Source: Pseudomonas bharatica CSV86 (GTDB lineage Bacteria > Pseudomonadota > Gammaproteobacteria > Pseudomonadales > Pseudomonadaceae). Taken from it: DNA of 64,000 bases. The translations under genes and the position numbers were made by a program. The DNA lies in the NCBI RefSeq assembly GCF_000319305.2, contig NZ_AMWJ02000007.1:199001-263000 (forward strand), given 5' to 3'. Within the stretch, counting starts at the first letter, position 1. Each line of letters begins with the position of its first letter. Positions 27,118 to 33,850 of the stretch are shown here, piece by piece. The notes under the pieces were generated by a model. It was not told the origin of the DNA. It worked only from the letters and a program-made list of their open reading frames with translations, and made no database searches.

Positions 27118-28116
27118 TTGAACGCACCCATCGAACCCCATCGTTTCATTCTCGAGCCCTTCGAAGCTCACCGTTTCGCCAACCTGTGCGGCCAGTTCGA
27201 CGAGCACCTGCGCCTGATCGAACAGCGTCTGGCCATCGAGATCCGCAACCGCGGCAACCAGTTCGAACTGATCGGCGACCCCCGGGTCACCTCCACCGCC
27301 GAGCAACTGCTGCGCCGCCTCTATCGCGAGACGAAGGCCACCGAGCTGTCGCCGGAAATGGTCCACCTGTTCCTTCAGGAATCTTCCGTCGAAGCGCTGG
27401 AAAACCAAGCGGTCAACGAAGTCAGCGTGTCGCTGCGCACGCGCAAGGGCGCCATTCGCCCGCGCGGCCTCAACCAGCAGCGCTACGTCAAGGAAATCCT
27501 CGGCAACGACATCAACTTCGGCATCGGCCCCGCCGGTACCGGCAAGACCTACCTGGCCGTGGCCTGCGCGGTGGATGCGCTGGAACGCGAGCAGGTGCGG
27601 CGCATCCTGCTGGTGCGCCCGGCAGTCGAGGCGGGCGAGAAGCTCGGCTTCCTGCCCGGCGACCTGGCGCAGAAGATCGACCCTTACCTGCGCCCGCTGT
27701 ACGACGCCCTCTATGAAATGCTCGGCTTCGAACACGTGGCCAAGCTGATCGAGCGCCAGGTGATCGAGATCGCTCCGCTGGCCTACATGCGCGGCCGTAC
27801 CCTGAACAACAGCTTCATCATCCTCGACGAAAGCCAGAACACCACGGTCGAGCAGATGAAGATGTTCCTCACCCGGATCGGTTTCGGCTCCACCGCCGTG
27901 ATCACCGGCGACATCACCCAGGTAGACCTGCCACGCGGCACCAAATCCGGCCTGGGCCATGTCATCCAGGTGCTCAAGGATGTGCCGGGTATCAGCTTCA
28001 CCCACTTCCAGCCCAAGGACGTGGTGCGTCATCCATTGGTACAGCGCATCGTCGAAGCCTACGAGCGTTTCGACGACCAGCAGGCCAAGGCCGAAGGCAC
28101 CCCGCGCAATGCTTGA
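27118..28116 (+). CDS. ybeZ: PhoH-like ATPase (YbeZ)
   Basis: 332 aa. The start is a TTG (27118) without a strong ribosome binding site; MNAPIEPHRFILEPFEA is the family N terminus, which supports this choice. The P-loop is GPAGTGKTYLAVACAVDAL, with Walker B FIILDESQNTTVEQMKMFLTR and TGDITQVDLPRG. The protein probably works with YbeY in RNA handling. Its 3' end overlaps ybeY by 8 bp. miaB, usually just upstream, is absent. Confidence 0.93.
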   Translation: MNAPIEPHRFILEPFEAHRFANLCGQFDEHLRLIEQRLAIEIRNRGNQFELIGDPRVTSTAEQLLRRLYRETKATELSPEMVHLFLQESSVEALENQAVNEVSVSLRTRKGAIRPRGLNQQRYVKEILGNDINFGIGPAGTGKTYLAVACAVDALEREQVRRILLVRPAVEAGEKLGFLPGDLAQKIDPYLRPLYDALYEMLGFEHVAKLIERQVIEIAPLAYMRGRTLNNSFIILDESQNTTVEQMKMFLTRIGFGSTAVITGDITQVDLPRGTKSGLGHVIQVLKDVPGISFTHFQPKDVVRHPLVQRIVEAYERFDDQQAKAEGTPRNA

Positions 28117-28603
28117 ACTTGACCTGCAGATCGCGACTGAAAAAGCCGCGCCCGCCGAAGCCCTGTTCCGCCGTTGGTGCGAGCTGGCCCTGCGCCAGCG
28201 CACGGCGGACTCGGAAATGACCATCCGTCTGGTGGATGAAGCCGAGGGCCGCGAGCTGAATCACACCTACCGGCACAAGGACTACGCCACCAACGTCCTG
28301 TCCTTCCCGGCCGATGTCCCCGACGACATGCTCGATATCCCGCTGCTGGGCGATCTGGTGATCTGCGTCGAGGTGGTCGAGCGCGAGGCCGCCGAGCAAG
28401 GCAAGGCCCTTGAGGCCCACTGGGCGCACCTGGTGATCCATGGCTGCCTGCACCTGCTGGGCTACGACCACATCGAGGACGATGAGGCCGAGGAAATGGA
28501 AGCACTGGAACGAACGTTGCTTGCCGAACTGGGTCATCCGGACCCGTACGCCGACGACGAAGACGACACCCCACACACTGAAAACAGCAAGGATCACGAG
28601 TAA
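28109..28603 (+). CDS. ybeY: Endoribonuclease YbeY
   Basis: 164 aa; the start is inside the end of phoH. The zinc-binding signature HGCLHLLGYDH is intact, preceded by NVLSFPADVPD and LGDLVIC. YbeY takes part in 16S rRNA 3'-end maturation and ribosome quality control. The acidic tail (YADDEDDTPH) is not part of the fold. Confidence 0.96.
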   Translation: MLELDLQIATEKAAPAEALFRRWCELALRQRTADSEMTIRLVDEAEGRELNHTYRHKDYATNVLSFPADVPDDMLDIPLLGDLVICVEVVEREAAEQGKALEAHWAHLVIHGCLHLLGYDHIEDDEAEEMEALERTLLAELGHPDPYADDEDDTPHTENSKDHE

Positions 28604-28608
28604 CCGCC

Positions 28609-29448
28609 ATGAGCGAAGATCGATCGAGCAACGGGCAAAAGTCATGGCTTGGCAAGCTGACCCAGGCTTTTGCCCATGAGCCGAAAAACCGCCAGGAGCT
28701 CCTTGAGCTGCTGCGCGAAGCCCACCAGAACAAGCTGCTCGACAGCGAGGCCCTGACCATCGTCGAAGGCGCCATCCAGGTCGCCGACCTGCAGGTCCGA
28801 GACATCATGGTGCCGCGCTCGCAGATGATCAGCATCAAGGCCTCGCAATCGCCGCGGGAGTTCCTCCCGGCGATCATCGACGCCGCGCACTCGCGCTATC
28901 CGGTGGTCGGCGAAAGCCATGACGATGTCCTCGGCGTACTGCTGGCCAAGGACCTGCTGCCACTGATCCTCAAGGAGAACGGCGACAGCTTCAACATCAA
29001 GGACCTGCTGCGCCCGGCCACCTTCGTGCCGGAGTCCAAGCGCCTCAACGTGCTGCTGCGCGAGTTCCGCGCCAACCACAACCACATGGCCATCGTCATC
29101 GACGAATACGGCGGCGTGGCTGGCCTGGTGACCATCGAGGACGTGCTGGAGCAGATCGTCGGCGATATCGAGGACGAGCACGATGTCGAGGAAGACAGCT
29201 ACATCAAGCCCCTGCCCAGCGGCGACTTCCTGATCAAGGCGCTGACGCCGATCGAGAACTTCAACGAGTTCTTCGACAGCGAGTTCTCCGACGATGAGTT
29301 CGACACCGTTGGCGGCCTGGTCATGAGCGCCTTCGGACACCTGCCCAAGCGCAACGAAACTACTGAAATCGGGCCTTACCGCTTCCGTATCCTCAACGCC
29401 GACAGCCGCCGGATACATTTGCTGCGCCTGACACCTGTAACCCGTTAA
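28609..29448 (+). CDS. ybeX: CorC/YbeX-family CBS-domain protein
   Basis: 279 aa. Two CBS domains (about 65-190: VRDIMVPRSQMISI; VIDEYGGVAGLVTIEDVLEQIVGDIEDEHD) and a C-terminal CorC_HlyC transporter-associated domain (about 205-279) are present. It is linked to magnesium/cobalt efflux and, in the ybeZYX operon, to ribosome-related functions. It is soluble, with no membrane segment. It begins 5 bp after ybeY and ends 8 bp before lnt. Confidence 0.93.
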   Translation: MSEDRSSNGQKSWLGKLTQAFAHEPKNRQELLELLREAHQNKLLDSEALTIVEGAIQVADLQVRDIMVPRSQMISIKASQSPREFLPAIIDAAHSRYPVVGESHDDVLGVLLAKDLLPLILKENGDSFNIKDLLRPATFVPESKRLNVLLREFRANHNHMAIVIDEYGGVAGLVTIEDVLEQIVGDIEDEHDVEEDSYIKPLPSGDFLIKALTPIENFNEFFDSEFSDDEFDTVGGLVMSAFGHLPKRNETTEIGPYRFRILNADSRRIHLLRLTPVTR

Positions 29449-29456
29449 GGACAACC

Positions 29457-30974
29457 ATGCGCTGGATCACCCGCCCCGGCTGGCCCGGTAACCTGCTGGC
29501 CATGGCGGCCGGCGCCCTGACCACCCCGTCGCTGGCCCCCTTCGATATCTGGCCCCTGGCCCTGGTCGCCCTGGGCCTGTTCTACCTCGGCCTGCGCGAG
29601 CTGAGCCCGCGCCAGGCGCTATGGCGCGGCTGGCACTACGGCTTCGGCCTGTTCGCCGCCGGCACCTGGTGGATCTACGTCAGCATCCATGACTACGGCG
29701 GCGCCTCGGCGCTGCTGGCCGGCGGGCTGATGCTGGCCTTCTTCGCCGCCATCGCCTGGTTCTTCGCCCTGCCCGCGTGGGTCTGGGCACGCTGGTTGCG
29801 CCGCAACGAGGCGCCACTGGCCGATGCCCTTGGCTTCGCGGCGCTGTGGCTGGCCCAGGAAGCGTTCCGTGGCTGGTTCCTCACCGGCTTCCCATGGCTC
29901 TATGCCGGCTACAGCCAGCTCGACGGACCGCTGGCCGGCCTCGCGCCGCTGGGAGGCATGTGGCTGATCTCGTTCACCCTGGCCCTGACCGCCGCGCTGC
30001 TGTGCAACCTGCACCGCCTGCGCCAGCGCAAGGCGTTCCTGGCGGCGGGCATCGCCCTGCTGATCGGCCCCTGGGCAGTCGGCATCGCACTCAAGGGCCA
30101 TGCCTGGACCGTACCCTCGGGCGAGCCGCTGCGGGTAGCGGCGATCCAGGGCAATATCGAACAAAGCCTCAAGTGGGAACCCAGCGAGCTGCGCCGGCAG
30201 CTAGAGCTGTACCGCGACATGAGTTTCACCAGCAAGCCGGTGGACCTGATCGTCTGGCCGGAAACCGCAGTGCCGGTGTTCAAGGACAGCGTCCAGGGAT
30301 ACCTGGACATGATGAGCGGCTTCGCCGGCGACCGCCATTCGGCGCTGATCACCGGCGTTCCGGTGCGCCTGTTCGAACATGGGCAGCGTCGCTACTTCAA
30401 CGGCATCACCGCCATCGGCGAAGGCGACGGAACCTACCTGAAGCAGAAGCTGGTGCCCTTCGGCGAATATGTACCGCTGCAGGACCTGCTGCGCGGCCTG
30501 ATCGAATTCTTCGACCTGCCGATGTCCGATTTCGCCCGCGGTCCGGCCGACCAGGCATTGCTCCAGGCCAAGGGCTACCAGTTGGCGCCGTTCATCTGCT
30601 ATGAAGTGGTCTACCCGGAGCTGGCCGCCAGCCTTGCGGCGCGTAGTGACATGCTCCTGACCATCAGCAACGACACCTGGTTCGGCAAGTCCATCGGCCC
30701 GCTGCAACACTTGCAGATGGCGCAGATGCGCGCACTGGAAGCCGGGCGCTGGATGATTCGGGCAACCAACAACGGGGTGACCGGGCTGATCGACCCGTTC
30801 GGCCGCGTGACCGCGCAGATTCCGCAGTTCGAGCGCGGGATTCTCTACGGGGAGGTGGTGCCGATGCGGCAACTGACGCCGTATCTGCAATGGCGCTCGT
30901 GGCCACTGGTCATTCTCTGCACCTTGCTGCTGGGCTGGGCGCTGGTTACCAGCCGGATCGCCAGGACCGTCTGA
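29457..30974 (+). CDS. lnt: Apolipoprotein N-acyltransferase
   Basis: 505 aa. Six or seven N-terminal membrane helices (to about 210) precede a periplasmic nitrilase-like domain. The catalytic triad regions are intact: VWPETAVP (Glu), KLVPFGEY (Lys) and PFICYEVVYPEL (Cys). Later conserved are SNDTWFG and RATNNGVTG. It adds the third acyl chain to lipoproteins in the inner membrane. It is the last gene of ybeZ-ybeY-ybeX-lnt. The IS110 element starts 24 bp after its stop. Confidence 0.96.
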   Translation: MRWITRPGWPGNLLAMAAGALTTPSLAPFDIWPLALVALGLFYLGLRELSPRQALWRGWHYGFGLFAAGTWWIYVSIHDYGGASALLAGGLMLAFFAAIAWFFALPAWVWARWLRRNEAPLADALGFAALWLAQEAFRGWFLTGFPWLYAGYSQLDGPLAGLAPLGGMWLISFTLALTAALLCNLHRLRQRKAFLAAGIALLIGPWAVGIALKGHAWTVPSGEPLRVAAIQGNIEQSLKWEPSELRRQLELYRDMSFTSKPVDLIVWPETAVPVFKDSVQGYLDMMSGFAGDRHSALITGVPVRLFEHGQRRYFNGITAIGEGDGTYLKQKLVPFGEYVPLQDLLRGLIEFFDLPMSDFARGPADQALLQAKGYQLAPFICYEVVYPELAASLAARSDMLLTISNDTWFGKSIGPLQHLQMAQMRALEAGRWMIRATNNGVTGLIDPFGRVTAQIPQFERGILYGEVVPMRQLTPYLQWRSWPLVILCTLLLGWALVTSRIARTV

Positions 30975-31146
30975 AGAACGATGCGTACCTTGTGGGAGAT
31001 TCTATGGCCGGAGGCAACTTTTTCGCCGACGGCCTTTTCTGCCCTCTCCATTTTCTACAGGCGTGGGTTGTCGCACCTGTGAGGACGCTCCCAGGTGTAA
31101 GGCTGTTTCAGAGGTCTAATCGCTGTGAGCTGCGCAGCAGCTCCAG

Positions 31147-32112
31147 TCAGCCAACTGGTTTTGCACCTCCGGTATAGACCTGCGGTTTCCAGTCCGTTTG
31201 GCTCTTCATCAAGCCATAGGCCAGCCGTGCCATCTTCCGTGAAAGGATTACCAGCGCCTGAGTGGTCTTCTTGCCTCGCTCCAGATGGTGTGCGTAAAAC
31301 TGCTTCCAGGTCTGGGTTCGACTGCCGCTCATCGCCGCGTTGTGCAGTAGCCTGCGAACCTCCGAGTCCCCGCGCTTGCTTAATCTCCCTCGGCCGACCC
31401 ACTTCCCGGACTGAGCCGTTATCACGTCCATTCCCAAGTACGCGACAAACGCATCGCTGTTGGCAAATTCACCGCGAATGAACGACATCGTCAAACCAAC
31501 TGCCGTGAGGAAACCGACACCAGGCAGCTGTTGAAGGCGGCGTAACTGATCCCTAAGTCCCGTTTCCTTGACGATTTCGCGCAAACGCATTTCGAACAAT
31601 CGCTCAAGGCGTTTGCACGTCTTTTCGATGACCTCCAGTTCTTTCTCGAACAACTTTTCTCCCGACAAACTCATGCGCATCATGCCGCGCATTTCCACAA
31701 TTTTGGCGCGGCGTCGCAGCAGCATCTGGAGCTCGCGGTGGCCAGGCGGTGCCGGCACCCACATCTTCAGTGACGCGCGTTCCCTGTTCAGAAAACGGGC
31801 GAGCAAGGTGGCGTCATTGGCGTCAGTCTTCGCTCGTACACCGAGGCTGTCACGGTAGCGGCTCAGCCTGAGACCATCGACCACATAGACGCTCAAGCCC
31901 GCACCATGAGCCTGCTCGGCAAGCTCCATGTGATAGGAGCTGGTTGCCTCGATGGCGAGGGCAGACCTTCTGGGTACTGTCTTGAGCCAGGTCTTGATCG
32001 ATTTTGGAGTGTTGGGGATGGCGAAAGGCTTGGTGTCTGGGCCGCTTTGAATCACCAATTCGTCTTTGGCGACATCCACACCGGCTTCGACGGGAACGAC
32101 GGGCATTGCCAT
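31147..32112 (-). CDS. tnp: IS110-family transposase (DEDD recombinase)
   Basis: 321 aa. The N-terminal RuvC-like domain carries acidic residues D13 (GVDVAKDEL), E55 (AIEATSSYH), D97 and D100 (KTDANDATLLARF). A coiled-coil linker spans about 125-190. The C-terminal Transposase_20 domain has LPGVGFLTAVGL and the catalytic-serine region GRLSKRGDSEVRRLLHNAA. Motifs and length are intact, so the element looks active. The 206-bp upstream region holds the predicted bridge RNA. Confidence 0.95.
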   Translation of the reverse strand: MAMPVVPVEAGVDVAKDELVIQSGPDTKPFAIPNTPKSIKTWLKTVPRRSALAIEATSSYHMELAEQAHGAGLSVYVVDGLRLSRYRDSLGVRAKTDANDATLLARFLNRERASLKMWVPAPPGHRELQMLLRRRAKIVEMRGMMRMSLSGEKLFEKELEVIEKTCKRLERLFEMRLREIVKETGLRDQLRRLQQLPGVGFLTAVGLTMSFIRGEFANSDAFVAYLGMDVITAQSGKWVGRGRLSKRGDSEVRRLLHNAAMSGSRTQTWKQFYAHHLERGKKTTQALVILSRKMARLAYGLMKSQTDWKPQVYTGGAKPVG

Positions 32113-32138
32113 TGCTAACTGCTCTCTGTAGCGTGACG

Positions 32139-32305
32139 GGACTTGAAGGGCGCACCCTGGCGCAGGCTTGCATCTATCGTCGCTTGCAAACGAGGCATTC
32201 CTTATCGGCGCTTGGGGTGCTGAAAGGAGGAGGGGTGATTTCTCCCACGGTCTGTACTGCTCGCGACAGTCAGAAGCGAGTTATGTCCCTCCTCCTCCCT
32301 TCAAG
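32139..32305 (-). ncRNA. Predicted IS110 bridge RNA
   Basis: Read on the minus strand, a 12-bp stem (GGACTTGAAGGG, 32308-32297, with CCCTTCAAGTCC, 32150-32139) encloses two stem-loops. The first has a GGAGGAGG/CCTCCTCC stem and an internal loop. In it, AACTCGCT (32282-32275) lies on the 5' side, a distal hairpin spans 32274-32251, and GTGGGAG (32248-32242) lies on the 3' side. These two segments match the REP target AACCCGCT and CTCCCAC. The second has a GCACCC/GGGTGC stem and an ATGCAAG segment (32173-32167) matching the element's own end. This is the two-loop target/donor plan known for IS110 bridge RNAs. Confidence 0.82.
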
Positions 32306-32318
32306 TCCTACCATACAA

Positions 32319-32392
32319 GCGGGTTTACCCGCGATTGCTATTGTGAACTCACTACCGCAATCGCGGGTGAACCCGCTCCCACAGGGTCCGCG
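32319..32392. repeat. REP pair (type B), left arm split by the IS110 element
   Basis: GCGGGTTTACCCGCGATTGC faces GCAATCGCGGGTGAACCCGC across an 18-bp spacer. The start of the left arm lies on the far side of the insertion (TTGTGGGAG, 30990-30998). This unit differs in core sequence from the type A REPs elsewhere in the window. Confidence 0.9.
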
Positions 32393-32409
32393 TCGCTTTC
32401 AGGCTTTCC

Positions 32410-33171
32410 TCAATAAAAAAGCCGATAACCGATCAACCCGACCACCTCATTGAACAGTTGCCCGTTCTGCCATACCGCCTTGCTGTCCGGCACCCAACCC
32501 CCGAACGGCCGCCCACTGTCGATACCCATGAAACCCACCGGCGCCCCCACCACCTCGAAGCCGGCACGCTGGAAACTCCACACCGAACGCTGCATATGCC
32601 AGGCCTGGGTCACCACTACCACGCGCTTGACGCCTTGCGGCAAGAGGATCGCCGCGCTCAGCTCGGCATTCTCCCAGGTGGTGCGGCTTTCTTCTTCCAG
32701 CCAGCGCACAGGCACACCAAAATCCCGTTGCAGCGAGTCCGCCATCAGCCGCGCCTCGCTCGGCGGCGCTCCGTAATGCAGGCCACCGGTCGTCAGTAGC
32801 GGCAGCCCCGACGCCTTCGCCAGCTGTGTCGCATAGCGCATGCGTTCGAGGGCTACACCGGTCGGCTGGTCCTGTCCGCCCCAGGCCGGATCACCGCGTT
32901 CACGCCCGGAGCCCAGGACCACGATGGCATCCGCCCGGCCAGCCAACCCTGCCCACTCGTTCATCGCCAGCGGCGGGACCGTCTCGATTCGCCCGGCCAG
33001 ATGCTGCATTACCACCGGCAGGCTCATCAGCCATAACCCGCCCAGCCCGCCGATAAAGAACAAGCGCGCCGTGCGCGGCCAGGACTTGCGCAACCACCAG
33101 GCGGCCAGCAGCATAAGCAGCAGCACACCAGGCGGCATCAACCATTGTTTGATGAAAAAGCGCAACGGCAT
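32410..33171 (-). CDS. YdcF/ElyC-family membrane protein (DUF218)
   Basis: 253 aa from the ATG at 33171. Two N-terminal transmembrane helices (about 8-28 and 38-55) are followed by a DUF218 domain: ADAIVVLGSGRERG, LPLLTTGGLHYG, EESRTTWENAELSA and VVVTQAWHMQRSV. ElyC in E. coli affects peptidoglycan and polyprenyl-phosphate handling at low temperature. The exact function here is inferred. It is transcribed toward the IS110 element, after a terminator separates it from the gene upstream. Confidence 0.88.
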   Translation of the reverse strand: MPLRFFIKQWLMPPGVLLLMLLAAWWLRKSWPRTARLFFIGGLGGLWLMSLPVVMQHLAGRIETVPPLAMNEWAGLAGRADAIVVLGSGRERGDPAWGGQDQPTGVALERMRYATQLAKASGLPLLTTGGLHYGAPPSEARLMADSLQRDFGVPVRWLEEESRTTWENAELSAAILLPQGVKRVVVVTQAWHMQRSVWSFQRAGFEVVGAPVGFMGIDSGRPFGGWVPDSKAVWQNGQLFNEVVGLIGYRLFY

Positions 33172-33200
33172 CGGGCATCTCCAGGAAAATGCCGCAAGCC

Positions 33201-33235
33201 TAAAGAGAAACGGCGCCTGCTTGAAGCAGGCGCCG
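33201..33235 (-). terminator. Rho-independent terminator of the 33295-33612 gene
   Basis: CGGCGCCTGC and GCAGGCGCCG (33211-33220 and 33226-33235) form a perfect 10-bp stem with a 5-nt loop. On the minus strand it is followed by TTTCTCTTTA. Confidence 0.75.
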
Positions 33236-33294
33236 GTCAGAGCAAAGAATCCCGCGTGGCGCACTCCGTCCTGCGCCGTTGATATCCTGAACGG

Positions 33295-33612
33295 TTATTT
33301 GCAGTGCAGCGTTCTGGATTTGAGCGCTGTGGCGGAACGTTTCCGGTCCTTGAGCCAGATGACCCGGCCCGGGGTGGGCGTTTCTACCGGAGGTAATGCC
33401 ACGGAAATCTTCTGGCCCCGTGCCGGAGCGGCTTCCAGCCAGGCCTTGATGACGTCGAACTCGGCCCGGCTAAGGCCGCGCAACTCCAGTTCGGCGGGCA
33501 TCTCATCGCGCAATCGCAGCGAGGTGCGGGCCACGTCCAAGGCCAGCCCCAAGCGATCGATCAGGCGTTCGTAGACTTCCGGTTTCGGTGCATGTTGCTG
33601 CGACTCTCCCAT
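33295..33612 (-). CDS. Conserved hypothetical protein upstream of leuS
   Basis: 105 aa, soluble, no signal peptide. The N-terminal half is helical (YERLIDRLGLALDVARTSLR, LSRAEFDVIKAWLEA), and the C terminus is basic (WLKDRKRSATALKSRTLHCK). The place beside leuS is the same as I recall in other pseudomonads. I do not recognise a domain. It is divergent from leuS. Confidence 0.75.
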   Translation of the reverse strand: MGESQQHAPKPEVYERLIDRLGLALDVARTSLRLRDEMPAELELRGLSRAEFDVIKAWLEAAPARGQKISVALPPVETPTPGRVIWLKDRKRSATALKSRTLHCK

Positions 33613-33850
33613 CCGTTCACCTCATTGAAGATAAAATTCATCTCCCCCACGAATGAGCTTAGCGCCACCCGCGAAACGGGCCGGACGCCGCGACCAACGG
33701 CCCTTTGCGCCCTCTTCCGATGCAATCAGGGTTTCCCACGACCGTTGGGGGTCATGTATGCTACGGCGTTCGCTCCAGGGCCTGTCGCCGGGCGAAAACG
33801 GTCAGCGACCAGCCTCGATAAGGTCTCCCATCTCTCAGCGCAAAGTAGCC

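Larger units (their letters stand above)
30999..32319 (-). mobile_element. IS110-family insertion sequence inside a REP element
   Basis: 1321 bp. The boundaries come from rejoining the flanks: TTGTGGGAG (ending 30998) with CGGGTTTACCCGCGATTGC (after 32319) rebuilds a complete REP arm facing an intact partner (32362-32390). AG (CT on the transposase strand) is present at both junctions (30997-30998 and 32318-32319), as expected for recombination at a shared core dinucleotide. There are no terminal inverted repeats or longer target duplication, as usual for IS110. It has one transposase gene and a long upstream non-coding region that folds as a bridge RNA. Confidence 0.92.

Noticed and set aside
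30975..32409. Terminal inverted repeats or an 8-9 bp target duplication for the insertion sequence
   Set aside because: None found; IS110 elements normally lack both, and the CT core dinucleotide explains the junctions.
33613..33850. Regulatory leader (T-box-like or leader peptide) of leuS
   Set aside because: No Leu-codon-rich short frame, no T-box sequence and no convincing terminator in the leader.
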